Shown: one piece after another, positions 42,018 through 51,277 of the stretch
Layout: every line of letters starts with the position of its first letter
Position numbering within the stretch: the first letter of the stretch is position 1
From: Xylanibacter muris
Lineage (GTDB): Bacteria; Bacteroidota; Bacteroidia; Bacteroidales; Bacteroidaceae
NCBI RefSeq assembly: GCF_013166605.1
Contig: NZ_JABKKF010000005.1
Span: forward strand, 124,001 to 188,000
Reading direction: 5' to 3'
DNA length: 64,000 nucleotides
Program-made: the position numbers and the translations under genes
Notes under the pieces: model-generated
Told to the model about the DNA's origin: nothing
The model's database searches: none
Seen by the model: the letters and a program-made list of their open reading frames with translations, nothing else

Positions 42018-44261
42018 TTATCTGGCCTTGATACGGCTCCACTCCGGCGGATTTTTCCCTAACAGGTGGCGTACGAAAAAGTCGTAGCGTTTGTGTTCTC
42101 CGAAACTTTCACCGATAGTGTGGCGTGCGCCCGGTATCACTACAAGGTCGAAATCCTTTCCTGCCTTTATCAGGGCGTTGGCCACCTGCATGGTCGATGC
42201 CGGATCGACGTTGTCGTCAATCTCCCCTACAACGAGCATAAGCGGACGTGTCAGCAGGTGTGCGTTCTCAACGTTGGAATTTTCCTTATACTGCTCGCCC
42301 ACCGGGTAGCCCATCCATTGTTCGTTCCACCAAATCTTGTCCATGCGGTTGTCGTGGCATCCGCATGCGGAATATGCCGCCTTGTAGAACTCGGGATGAA
42401 AAAGTACGGCCGCCATGGATTCCTGCCCTCCGGCCGAACATCCGTATATGCCGACACGTGATGTGTCCATGCAGGAGTATTTTTCTGCGGCGGCCTTTAT
42501 CCATGCGATGTGGTCGGGAAGTCCTGCGTCTTTTAGGTTCCGGTAGCATACGTTCTCGAAATCGCGTGAACGGAACGACGTGCCCATGCCGTCTACCATC
42601 ACCACGATGAATCCAAGTTCGGCTATTCCTGTCATGAAATAGTTGTAAGCCGTGAATGATTTCGGTACATACTGGTCACCGGGACCCTGATAGATATATT
42701 CCAATACGGGGTATTTTTTCTCAGGGTCGAAATTCGTAGGGCGTATGATTATTCCCCACATGTCCGTGATACCGTCACGTCCTTTTGCCGCGAATACTTC
42801 CGGCGGCCTCCATCCTTCAGCTGTCAGCCTGCTGATGTCGGCAGTTTCCAACGGCATGGTCTCCGAGCTGTCGGAAGTGTTGCGCAGTACCGTCACAGGA
42901 GCCTTATCAGCCATAGAATATACATCTACAAGGTATTTCATGTCATCGGACAGCCATGCCTTGTGTGTGCCTTCCGCCGGAGTGAGGCAGGTCAGGCCGG
43001 TTCCGTCGAAGTTTATCCGGTAATAATAAATAAGGTACGGGTCTTCCCCGTTACGCATGCCGTTTGCTGAGAAATAAATCTGTCGTTTGTCTTCATCGAC
43101 GCGCACAACATCGCGCACATACCATTCGCCTTTTGTTATCTGGTGTGAGGGTGCGGCTGTCTTTCTGTCGTACATATAAAGATGGTTGTGGTTGTCGCGC
43201 TCACTCATCCATATAATATGTTTCCCGTCCTGCAGGTCGTGGCGGAAACGGCGCGAGTAGTTTACATATTTCTCTGCCTTTTCCTCTATCAAGGTGCGTA
43301 CTTTCCCTGTTTCGGCAGACATCTCCAGTACACGGTATACCTTATGTCCGCGCTGGTTGTACTCAAATGTCACGCCACGGCTGTCGCGGTTCCAGTAAAG
43401 CCCCCACAGGTAATATTGGCTGTCGAACAGGTCTGTTTCGGGAATCAGCCTTTTCCCCGTCACGATGTCGAAGACACACGGTATCCTGAAAGGCAGCTCG
43501 TCTCCGGGTTTTGCGTATTCCTGTTTGTGGAGTTTCGGTTGCAGCTGGTCTGTCGGCGATGACTCTACATAGTATATATATCGTTTTTCCGTCGGCCGAA
43601 TCTTACATGCGGCCACTTTCCTGCTGTCGGGCGACCACTGTATGTATGATGAATAGTAGTTGCCTTCTGTGCCGTCGAAGCTGAGCTGTATTTCCCGCCC
43701 TCCGTTTGTCGGCCGCACATAGATGTTGTTTTCTTTTATGAACGCGATGTTTTTCCCGTCGGGCGATATTGCCGGGGCTGCTCCTTTCTCGTCATCGCGC
43801 TCCGACCAATGACGTTGTCTGCCGTGATAGCCTCCTGCCGTTCCCTGTTCGGTGAGCCGGTTTCTTTTCACTGCATACATCCACCGTTTCCCGTAAGAGA
43901 CGAAGTGTAGGGTGTCTGCCAATCTGTTTACGGACAAATGCTCTATAGGAATATTGCCGGGGGTGATGTCATTGCCAGTTGCAGTGGCGAGAGCCTTGGC
44001 CAGCCTTGTGTGGCTGAAAAGTTCTCGGCGTTGTTTCCTGTCTGCGTCTACGGCAACGTAAAACCGGCCGTCGGGGGTGTTGCGTACATACCAGAATGTG
44101 TGTGTGCCGCTAATCCACTGTGGCCTTACATCGGAATACATTACCTTGGCGGCGCTGAATTTCTCCGGTATGGAGAAAGCACGCCTGTAGTCTTCTTCTG
44201 TTCCTTGTGCAGATGCGTTTCCACATACTGCCAGTAATGCAAATATAAGTCTGTATATCAT
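42018..44261 (-). CDS. Dipeptidyl peptidase IV family serine peptidase (S9)
   Basis: The 747-aa protein has a signal peptide (MIYRLIFALLAVCGNASAQ). An N-terminal beta-propeller domain (about 90-500) shows repeated blades such as GAAPAISPDGKNIAFIKENNIYVRP. The C-terminal alpha/beta hydrolase carries the triad Ser609 (YGCSAGGQ), Asp682 or 683 (EIDDNVDP) and His714 (ARHTIGE). Such enzymes cleave Xaa-Pro dipeptides from peptides in the periplasm. The DDNVH of human DPP-IV is DDNVD here. Chromosomal, single gene. Confidence 0.9.
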   Translation of the reverse strand: MIYRLIFALLAVCGNASAQGTEEDYRRAFSIPEKFSAAKVMYSDVRPQWISGTHTFWYVRNTPDGRFYVAVDADRKQRRELFSHTRLAKALATATGNDITPGNIPIEHLSVNRLADTLHFVSYGKRWMYAVKRNRLTEQGTAGGYHGRQRHWSERDDEKGAAPAISPDGKNIAFIKENNIYVRPTNGGREIQLSFDGTEGNYYSSYIQWSPDSRKVAACKIRPTEKRYIYYVESSPTDQLQPKLHKQEYAKPGDELPFRIPCVFDIVTGKRLIPETDLFDSQYYLWGLYWNRDSRGVTFEYNQRGHKVYRVLEMSAETGKVRTLIEEKAEKYVNYSRRFRHDLQDGKHIIWMSERDNHNHLYMYDRKTAAPSHQITKGEWYVRDVVRVDEDKRQIYFSANGMRNGEDPYLIYYYRINFDGTGLTCLTPAEGTHKAWLSDDMKYLVDVYSMADKAPVTVLRNTSDSSETMPLETADISRLTAEGWRPPEVFAAKGRDGITDMWGIIIRPTNFDPEKKYPVLEYIYQGPGDQYVPKSFTAYNYFMTGIAELGFIVVMVDGMGTSFRSRDFENVCYRNLKDAGLPDHIAWIKAAAEKYSCMDTSRVGIYGCSAGGQESMAAVLFHPEFYKAAYSACGCHDNRMDKIWWNEQWMGYPVGEQYKENSNVENAHLLTRPLMLVVGEIDDNVDPASTMQVANALIKAGKDFDLVVIPGARHTIGESFGEHKRYDFFVRHLLGKNPPEWSRIKAR

Positions 44262-44298
44262 TAAATGTTTGATTTTGTGGTTTTAGGCCGGTTTTGTA

Positions 44299-44934
44299 TC
44301 AGTATCCCAAGTCTTCTCCGATAAGGATCACCTTGTGTTTGCCGTGCGGAGAATTGCGTAGGAAATGAATGTAGTTGCATATACAGTCCGCTGAGTTGCA
44401 GTTGTGGCATATACCGTCTGTGCGGCAAGGGGTGTCGATATCAAATCTTGCCGTGTTTATAGGCGAGGCTGTAGAGCGCGCGCGTTTTAATGCCGCATCA
44501 CAATCTCGGCATACCTTGTTGAGCCCTATGACAAATATCACATTCTTCGGACCGAATGTGATGGCGGCCACGCGGTTTCCGTTTCCGTCGATGTTGACAA
44601 TTACGCCGTCTTCGCTGATTGCGTTTGCCGATGAAAGGTAATAGTCCGTTGTGAATGCCTTCAGATATATCTCCACTGCCTCTTCACGGTCGGCGGCAAG
44701 GTCTCTGTCGTAAATCCTGTATGTTCCTTTCTCATGAAGGGCTTTGGTAAGCCCCGTGTCGCGTATGGTCATCGAGCCTCCCCACGTCACTGTGCTGCCG
44801 TCAGGTATAAGTTCCTTCACTTTTTCTATTGCCTCTGCCGATGTGTCGCAGTAAAAGGCTTCGATATGTCTGCGGCTGAGATTCTTTATCATTTTCTCTG
44901 CCAGCTTCCTGTTTCTTTGTTCCTTCGGTGTCAT
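44299..44934 (-). CDS. LUD-domain protein (LutC-like)
   Basis: The 211-aa protein has the LUD pattern: LIPDGSTVTWGGSMTIRDTGL, then YYLSSANAISEDGVIVNIDGNGNRVAAITFGPKNVIFVIGLNKV. A C-terminal Cys-rich stretch (CRDCDAALK and CRTDGICHNCNSADCICNYI) may bind metal. The family takes part in lactate oxidation but this paralogue lies alone, beyond cydB, and its substrate is unclear. Confidence 0.82.
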   Translation of the reverse strand: MTPKEQRNRKLAEKMIKNLSRRHIEAFYCDTSAEAIEKVKELIPDGSTVTWGGSMTIRDTGLTKALHEKGTYRIYDRDLAADREEAVEIYLKAFTTDYYLSSANAISEDGVIVNIDGNGNRVAAITFGPKNVIFVIGLNKVCRDCDAALKRARSTASPINTARFDIDTPCRTDGICHNCNSADCICNYIHFLRNSPHGKHKVILIGEDLGY

Positions 44935-44957
44935 TTTATCTAAGTGCTTTTGTGTTT

Positions 44958-46100
44958 CTAATAAGCTTCTCCTTCGGAAATCTCCTTTTTGTCTATCTTA
45001 CGTCTGTCCATGACGTGCCAAGCATGCACTATATATGCCAGTACAAACGGTATGAACAGGCTGACAACGGCCATTGTGTATAGGGTGAACTCACTGCTGC
45101 AACTGTTGGCTATGGTAAGCGAACTCTGCAGGTCTATGTCTGAAGGATAGTATGCCGTGTTGTTCCATCCGGCGCACAGCAGTATGCACAGCACAGTGAG
45201 CACCGTTCCTGCGCCTGCGGGCCATATTCCCCTTATATAGCTTTTGCTTACTATCGTGCGTATGATTCCGTATAGTACCATTGCCACTCCCGCGAGCATG
45301 ATTATCAGCAGATACCACATGTCTGTGAAGTTGTGCAGATATTTGTACGGCTCGATGAAGATGACTCCCGTCTCAGGTTCAACGGCATATCCGTCTTTGA
45401 CGAACACATGTACGAGGAAGGCGACGAACAATATCACGAATGGAACGGAATTGCCGATAAGAAGCACGCTTCCCCTGCACCGTATGTTCTCGTCTTCCAC
45501 ATTATTCATAATATACAGTATTCCGAGAACGCGGGCGAGGAACAGGACTGCGAAGCCTAAAACAAGATTCCACGGATTCAAAAGGGCATCGAGGCCATGA
45601 CCGGCGTTTCCCCAATAGCTTATTACAGGCATGATGCCGCTTATGAGGTTGTCTTTTTCCACGATAAAGCTTGAGCCGTTGAAGAATGTGCCCACGGCAC
45701 CTCCGAGAAGCAGCGGGCCGATGATGCCGTTGATTATAAGAAACCACTGGAAAGTGCGTTTGCCGAGAATATTTCCCAACTTGTTCTGGAACTCATAGCT
45801 TACGGCCTGTACGACGAACGAGAAGAGGATAATCATCCATAGCCAGTAGGCTCCTCCGAAACTTGTGCTGTAGAAAAGCGGGAAGGAGGCGAAGAACGCT
45901 CCTCCGAACGTTACAAGTGTAGTGAACGTTATCTCCCATTTGCGGCCGGTGGAGTTGATAATCATTCTTCTTTCTTCCTCATCTCTTCCTAATGAAAACA
46001 TAAGTGAGTTTGCTCCCTGTACGAAAAGAAGGAACACAAGCAGGGCGCCAAGCAGTGATACGAGGAACCACCAGTATTGTTGCAGAAATTCGTATGTCAT
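44958..46100 (-). CDS. cydB: Cytochrome bd oxidase subunit II
   Basis: The integral membrane protein (380 aa) with nine predicted helices partners CydA in the high-affinity quinol oxidase that lets Bacteroidales respire at nanomolar oxygen. The N-terminus (YEFLQQYWWFLVSLLGALLVFLLFVQGANSL) and WEITFTTLVTFGGAFFASFPLFYSTSFGGAYW correspond to the conserved helices of the family. It follows cydA by 93 nt. The gap and common strand indicate one operon with the upstream DUF4492 gene. Confidence 0.95.
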   Translation of the reverse strand: MTYEFLQQYWWFLVSLLGALLVFLLFVQGANSLMFSLGRDEEERRMIINSTGRKWEITFTTLVTFGGAFFASFPLFYSTSFGGAYWLWMIILFSFVVQAVSYEFQNKLGNILGKRTFQWFLIINGIIGPLLLGGAVGTFFNGSSFIVEKDNLISGIMPVISYWGNAGHGLDALLNPWNLVLGFAVLFLARVLGILYIMNNVEDENIRCRGSVLLIGNSVPFVILFVAFLVHVFVKDGYAVEPETGVIFIEPYKYLHNFTDMWYLLIIMLAGVAMVLYGIIRTIVSKSYIRGIWPAGAGTVLTVLCILLCAGWNNTAYYPSDIDLQSSLTIANSCSSEFTLYTMAVVSLFIPFVLAYIVHAWHVMDRRKIDKKEISEGEAY

Positions 46101-46193
46101 AATGGTTATTCTATTTTGTGATTTTTATATATTGTCATGACATGTGCCGCCATAGATGGATGTATGGCCGTACACATGTGTCATACATTGTCT

Positions 46194-47777
46194 TTATTCT
46201 CTATCCGGCCCTTTTTTTATTGCCTTTATAAGTATGCTTATTTCCACGGCAAGCAATGTTGTGAACAGTGCGAGGAATATCATGAAAGTAATCATGATGC
46301 TTCCCGAACCGATGTTGCTCACTCCTACCCATGTGGGCATCATGTCCTGAATGGCCCAGGGCTGGCGGCCGAATTCCGCCACAAGCCATCCGCATTCGCT
46401 TGCGATATAGCCTAACGGCAGGAGCGCCATGCCGGTGATGAGCATCCATTTTGCAGTCACATCCTTTTTTCTGTATGCGACGAGCAGCATAGCCATGAAG
46501 AATACTACAAACAGAGTGCCGAGACCGACCATTATTCTGAAAGAGTAAAAACATAGGGGAATGTATGGCACGAGCTGTGACTTTTCTTTTATGAAACCGT
46601 ATCCGAAGTATGGCATCTTCTCATTCAGTACTCTTTTCAGTGCTTCCCTGCGCTGGCATCCGTCACCGCCGAGCTGGTTTTGACGCTCAAGGGCGTTCAA
46701 GTGGCGGAACTCCTGCAGGGCAATCACTGCCTGACGCCCGTTCTTTATTTTTTCGTCCATTGTCATTTCCTTTGTTCCGTCGGCTTTGGGATATCCTCCT
46801 TTGAGAATATCGTTCACACCGGGCACATATCCGTGGATGTCTCGTGTGGCGAGAAATGACAGCGCGTAAGGGATGGATATGCGCATCGGAGGTTCACCGC
46901 CTTTCTCGTATTCCGGTTGTGAGAAAGGGTTTACGAGGGCAATGGCTGTCAGTCCTTGGTCTGTGCCTCCGTCATAGAGTGCTTCCATGGCGGCAAGTTT
47001 CATCGGCTGCACCTTTGAAATCTGATATGCTGAGCCGTCACCGGTGTGTATTGCAAGCAAGGATGCAGCCAGTCCGACAATGCTTCCGATCTTGATGCTC
47101 TCTATTGCAAGTTCTTTCTCACGCTTTCTGAAGAGGTAGTAGCAGCTTACAGCCACAACAAACAATGCACCGATAATCCATGCGGATGTCACTGTGTGGC
47201 AGAATTTGTTGACGGCAAACGGTGATAAGGCCACTTCTGCAAATGATGTCATTTCATTGCGCATGGTGTCCGGGTTGAACGTACATCCCACAGGATACTG
47301 CATCCATGCGTTTGCCACAAGTATCCACCATGCGGAGAACGTAGCCCCTATTCCGGTCAGCCATGTGGCGGCAAGATGGAATCCAGCCGATACCTTTTGC
47401 CATCCGAAGAACATCACAGCCACGAATGTGGATTCCAAAAAGAAGGCTATAATACCCTCTATGGCAAGGGGCGCGCCGAAAATGTCGCCTACAAACCATG
47501 AATAGTTGCTCCAGTTCGTTCCAAATTCGAATTCAAGGATTATTCCGGTGGCAATGCCCATGGCAAAGTTTATTCCAAACAGTTTTTGCCAGAAGCGTGT
47601 GGCGTCTTTCCAGAATTGCTTTTTTGTGCGGTAGTAGCATGTTTCCATGATACCCATGATTAGTGCCAGGCCAAGCGTCAATGGCACGAACAGCCAATGA
47701 TATATGGCTGTAAGCGCAAATTGCGCTCTTGCCCAATCGATTGCGGCTGTGTCGATGTTTAATAGAAAGTCTGTCAT
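46194..47777 (-). CDS. cydA: Cytochrome bd oxidase subunit I
   Basis: Carries the haems and quinol site. The N-terminal helix has RAQFALTAIYHWLFVPLTLGLA with the haem-ligand His27. The Q-loop includes KVQPMKLAAMEALYDG, the usual quinol-binding segment. A later helix GTLFVVFFMAMLLVAY and a Trp-Leu-Val-Ala-Glu-Phe-Gly-Arg-Gln-Pro-Trp segment match the family. The 527-aa length is normal. It is preceded by the DUF4492 gene and followed by cydB. Confidence 0.97.
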   Translation of the reverse strand: MTDFLLNIDTAAIDWARAQFALTAIYHWLFVPLTLGLALIMGIMETCYYRTKKQFWKDATRFWQKLFGINFAMGIATGIILEFEFGTNWSNYSWFVGDIFGAPLAIEGIIAFFLESTFVAVMFFGWQKVSAGFHLAATWLTGIGATFSAWWILVANAWMQYPVGCTFNPDTMRNEMTSFAEVALSPFAVNKFCHTVTSAWIIGALFVVAVSCYYLFRKREKELAIESIKIGSIVGLAASLLAIHTGDGSAYQISKVQPMKLAAMEALYDGGTDQGLTAIALVNPFSQPEYEKGGEPPMRISIPYALSFLATRDIHGYVPGVNDILKGGYPKADGTKEMTMDEKIKNGRQAVIALQEFRHLNALERQNQLGGDGCQRREALKRVLNEKMPYFGYGFIKEKSQLVPYIPLCFYSFRIMVGLGTLFVVFFMAMLLVAYRKKDVTAKWMLITGMALLPLGYIASECGWLVAEFGRQPWAIQDMMPTWVGVSNIGSGSIMITFMIFLALFTTLLAVEISILIKAIKKGPDRE

Positions 47778-47795
47778 ATTATTATTGTTTTTAGA

Positions 47796-48026
47796 TTATT
47801 TCTTTATGGTGTTCTTTTTTATAACTTCTGTGGCTACAAAATCGGCCTCATTCCCCTCTTTACTGTTGGAACCGATAAAGTCGGGAAAGAAGAATATTTT
47901 CAGTATGGCGAATATGATGATAAGTTTTATTATGATTATTTTCCATAGGGTTTTTCCTATACTCATGTTACGGAATCCGTCCGCGTATAGGTTGTATACA
48001 TTATATATAATATGTCTTATCCGCAT
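47796..48026 (-). CDS. DUF4492 small membrane protein of the cyd operon
   Basis: The 76-aa protein (MRIRHIIYNVYNLYADGFRNMSIGKTLWKIIIIKLIIIFAILKIFFFP) has one transmembrane helix. It is the usual first gene of the Bacteroidetes cydAB operon. A small subunit or assembly role is inferred by analogy to CydX-type peptides. It starts 31 nt after the truncated GH53 stop, leaving almost no room for its own promoter. Confidence 0.85.
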   Translation of the reverse strand: MRIRHIIYNVYNLYADGFRNMSIGKTLWKIIIIKLIIIFAILKIFFFPDFIGSNSKEGNEADFVATEVIKKNTIKK

Positions 48027-48057
48027 TGTTTTATTGGTTTTAAGGATTGTTTTTCCT

Positions 48058-48486
48058 TTATGTCCATGCATCGTTGTGATGGAAATCTATTATAAGGCGG
48101 AAGTCGAGAGCCTTTGCACGAAGCGCTTTTGCGAGCACATCCTGTTTTCTGTTGAAACCCTCTGCCGGGTTCACCCATACGTGCAGGCGTATGGAGTTGA
48201 CACCAAGCTCCCGCATACGCATCATACACTCTTTTTGTTTACCATCCTTGTTATAGAAATTCTTTTCTACAGCCTCCAACTTTGTTATCCAGCTGATATC
48301 AGCATATTTTGCAAATCCTTTCATGTTATATGGCGGATTATCCGGTATGTCCTGTGAGACTGTCGACGTATCTGTCGGTGTGGCAGGAATTTGTTCTTTC
48401 GGATGATCTGTGTCATTGCTGCATCCTATAATACACAATATGCCTGCTACTATGGCAAGAAAAATCTTTCCGGCTATTTTTTTCAT
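48058..48486 (-). pseudogene. Truncated GH53 arabinogalactan endo-beta-1,4-galactanase
   Basis: The 142-aa frame has a lipoprotein signal (IVAGILCIIGC) and then the N-terminal part of GH53: GFAKYADISWITKLEAVEKNFYNKDGKQKECMMRMRELGVNSIRLHVWVNPAEGF, ending LIIDFHHNDAW-Thr-stop. GH53 enzymes have about 330-400 residues; the catalytic glutamates lie beyond this end. The rest is missing, so the product is inactive. Its promoter at 48534-48527 survives and may now drive the cyd operon. Confidence 0.8.
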
Positions 48487-48526
48487 GGCAGATATCTTTA
48501 TATTATATAATGTCGAGTTGATGATG

Positions 48527-48534
48527 CAAAAGTA
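48527..48534 (-). promoter_or_regulatory. -7 box before the GH53 remnant and cyd operon
   Basis: Minus-strand TACTTTTG (plus CAAAAGTA), 41 nt before the remnant's ATG. No other good box is visible between it and the DUF4492 start at 48026. Confidence 0.55.
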
Positions 48535-48781
48535 CAAAATATATGTCGGTTCTGAATAAGAAAACCTTATAAAATTTGGTAATCATGGTAAATGGAGAGA
48601 TATATGATGAGACTAATCGGGGTATGGAAAGATTTTCCAATTTGCAATGGGTGTTTTTATACAATGTATTTATGATATATGAAAATTAGTCTGTCTGACG
48701 TTTATTTATTATAATTTTGTTCTCTTTTTCCATAATAATCTTAAAAAACAGAACAGTAAATTATCTGAAAAGAGAAAACTT

Positions 48782-48812
48782 TTTGCTTTTCCAACTAATT
48801 GTCATAAATTTG
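48782..48812 (+). promoter_or_regulatory. Consensus promoter for the coiled-coil/efflux group
   Basis: TTTG (48782-48785), 19 nt, TAAATTTG (48805-48812) fits the Bacteroidales consensus. The ATG follows at 48845. The remainder of the 358-nt gap 48487-48844 is AT-rich with no gene. Confidence 0.8.
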
Positions 48813-48844
48813 CACGGTTAAATTTATTATAAATATAATTTAAG

Positions 48845-49717
48845 ATGAATAAGAAAATAATAATACCTTTAATTCTTGTTATTCTATTGCTTTTGGGCGG
48901 TGTGGCCTATCTTGGTATTGGTTTGAAAGAACAGAAACAGGCTAATGAGGACATGCAGGCTCTTGCCGAACTCGACAGAAAAGAGATGGAGAACGAGTAT
49001 GAGCAGTTTGCCCGTCAGTACAGTGAGATGAAGACACAGATAAACAACGACTCACTTGTAGAGCAGCTTACACAGGAACAGCTAAAGACACAGCGTCTGC
49101 TTGAGGAACTGAAACGTACAAAGAGCAATGATGCCCGTGAGATAGCACGCTTGAAGAAAGAGCTTGCAACCGTACGTGCCGTATTGAGAAGTTATGTCCT
49201 GGAGATTGATTCTTTGAACAGGCTCAACCAGAATCTGGCAGAGGAGAATACACGAATGAAAGGACAGTATGCCGAGGCGACACGTCAGATAGAGGGCCTT
49301 AGCAGCGAAAAGGCATCATTAAGCGAGAAAGTGGCCATTGCCGCACAGCTTGATGCCATTAATATTTCTCTGACGGCAAAGAAATCCAACGGCAAGGTGG
49401 CAAAGAAGGTAAAGGACTGCAAGAGTATGGAGGTCTCTTTTGCCATTGCACGTAATGTTACAGCTTCCAACGGTGCCAGGACACTATATGTGCGTATAAT
49501 GACGCCTGCAGGAAATGTGCTTGGAGGAGGTGGATACTTCAATTATGAGAATAAGAGTATTGAGTGTTCGATGAACAGGACAATAGAATATACCGGTGAT
49601 GAGACTACAGTGACTACATACCGTAAAGTGACAGAGTTCCTCAGTGCGGGTAATTATACCGTAAGTATCTTTGCTGACGGAAACATGATAGGCTCGAGAA
49701 GCTTCTCTTTGAAATAA
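48845..49717 (+). CDS. Membrane-anchored coiled-coil protein, 290 aa
   Basis: One N-terminal transmembrane helix (IIIPLILVILLLLGGVAYLGIGL) is followed by a coiled coil (about 35-165; EQLTQEQLKTQRLLEELKRTKSNDAREIARLKKEL). A C-terminal beta-sandwich-like domain follows (VSFAIARNVTASNGARTLYVRIMTPAGNVLGG...NYTVSIFADGNMIGSRSFSLK). Similar proteins are common in Bacteroidales with unknown role. It starts the plus-strand group and lies 35 nt before a TolC gene. Confidence 0.8.
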   Translation: MNKKIIIPLILVILLLLGGVAYLGIGLKEQKQANEDMQALAELDRKEMENEYEQFARQYSEMKTQINNDSLVEQLTQEQLKTQRLLEELKRTKSNDAREIARLKKELATVRAVLRSYVLEIDSLNRLNQNLAEENTRMKGQYAEATRQIEGLSSEKASLSEKVAIAAQLDAINISLTAKKSNGKVAKKVKDCKSMEVSFAIARNVTASNGARTLYVRIMTPAGNVLGGGGYFNYENKSIECSMNRTIEYTGDETTVTTYRKVTEFLSAGNYTVSIFADGNMIGSRSFSLK

Positions 49718-49752
49718 AATACTTTTTAGTGTTTAAGTAAGCTGTGCGGAGT

Positions 49753-51267
49753 ATGAGAAAAGTGTTAGGATTGTTTCTTTTGTATGGGGCGATACTTCCT
49801 GTTGAGGCGCGTATATTGAGCCTTGACAGTTGTCGTGCGCTTGCTCTTGCCAATAACAAGCAAATAAGTATATCCAATATGCAGAGAGGCGTGGCAACCG
49901 AGCTCAGAAAGTCTGCACGTACAAAATATCTGCCGCGCGTAAGTGCCATCGGGTCATATTTGTTTACGAGTAAGGAAATATCATTGCTTAATGATAACCA
50001 GAAGAGAGCCTTGTCTAATATCGGAACGTCCGCTACTTCGGGAATGTCTTCCGGCCTTCAGGGGTTCTTGTCAGGAATGACACCTGATCAGAAAACGGCT
50101 CTCGACAATCTTTTGGCTGCATTCAATTCAAGTGTGGAGCAGATGACAGGCGCAGTGGGCAGTCATATAAACGGGTTGTCGCAGGGGCTTAATGGAGTGG
50201 GGCAGAAACTCGTCGATGATTTCCGTACGGATACGCGCAATATCTTTGCCGGGGCGGTTGTCGTATCGCAACCTTTGTTTATGGGAGGAAGTATTACGGC
50301 AATGAACAGGATGGCACGTATAAGTGAGGAGATGGCGTCCTATTCTCTTGAGGCAAAAAAACAGATGGTGCTGTATGAGATAGACCAGGCATATTGGATG
50401 GTAGTGTCGCTTACTAATAAGAAACGGCTTGCCGAAAGCTATCGTGAACTTCTCAGAAAACTTTATGACGATGTACAGAAGATGGTGAGGGAAGGGGTTG
50501 CCACACGTTCCGAGGGGCTTAGTGTGAGTGTAAAGCTTAATGAGGCGGAAATGAATGTCACACAGGTTGAAGACGGTCTCGTTTTGTCACGTATGCTTCT
50601 TTGTCAGTTGTGTGGCATACCGATAAATGAAGATATAACTCTTGAAGATGAGAAAAAAGAATCTGTAATGGAATCTCCTGCGGTTACAGATGCGGATATT
50701 GGAATGGCAATGGGAAATCGTCCCGAGCTGAAAGTTCTGGAAAGTTCTCTTGATTTGAGCAGGCAAGGTATAAATCTGATAAAGGCTGGAAATCTTCCGC
50801 AAGTATTGCTTGTGGGTGGTTATACGATAAGTAATCCAAATGTTTATAATGGTTTTCAAAAGAATTTCGGAGGTGCGTGGAATATAGGAGTCCTTCTTAG
50901 GATTCCCGTATTGAACTGGGGTGACGTGTCTTATAAGACAAGGGCTGCCAAGGGTGTTTCCGCCATAGCTGCCATGGAACTTGACGAGGTACGTGAAAAG
51001 ATAGAGTTACAGGTGAGCCAGAGCTCCTTTAAAGTGAAGGAAGCAAATAAAAAACTGTCAATGGCACAGGCAAATATAGAAAAGGCAGAAGAGAATTTAC
51101 GTTGTGCAAATATTGGCTTTAAGGAAGGTGTTATGACAAGTACTACGGTTATGGAAGCGCAGACCGCATGGTTGCAGGCACAGTCTCAGAAGATAGATGC
51201 GGAAATAGATGTGCGGCTTAGCCATGTAAACTTAAAAAAGGCTCTTGGAACATTAACTAACGAATAA
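49753..51267 (+). CDS. TolC-family outer-membrane efflux protein
   Basis: The 504-aa protein has a signal peptide (VLGLFLLYGAILPVEA), and two repeats of the TolC fold: SLDSCRALALANNKQISISNMQRGVATELRKSARTKYLPRVS... and NRPELKVLESSLDLSRQGINLIKAGNLPQVLLVGGY. A Gly/Ser-rich insertion (residues about 90-150) is unusual. It forms the outer channel of a tripartite exporter with the downstream HlyD-like protein (10-nt gap) and two permeases. ATG 49753 is chosen over the GTG at 49744. Confidence 0.92.
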   Translation: MRKVLGLFLLYGAILPVEARILSLDSCRALALANNKQISISNMQRGVATELRKSARTKYLPRVSAIGSYLFTSKEISLLNDNQKRALSNIGTSATSGMSSGLQGFLSGMTPDQKTALDNLLAAFNSSVEQMTGAVGSHINGLSQGLNGVGQKLVDDFRTDTRNIFAGAVVVSQPLFMGGSITAMNRMARISEEMASYSLEAKKQMVLYEIDQAYWMVVSLTNKKRLAESYRELLRKLYDDVQKMVREGVATRSEGLSVSVKLNEAEMNVTQVEDGLVLSRMLLCQLCGIPINEDITLEDEKKESVMESPAVTDADIGMAMGNRPELKVLESSLDLSRQGINLIKAGNLPQVLLVGGYTISNPNVYNGFQKNFGGAWNIGVLLRIPVLNWGDVSYKTRAAKGVSAIAAMELDEVREKIELQVSQSSFKVKEANKKLSMAQANIEKAEENLRCANIGFKEGVMTSTTVMEAQTAWLQAQSQKIDAEIDVRLSHVNLKKALGTLTNE

Positions 51268-51277
51268 TATTATTTTT

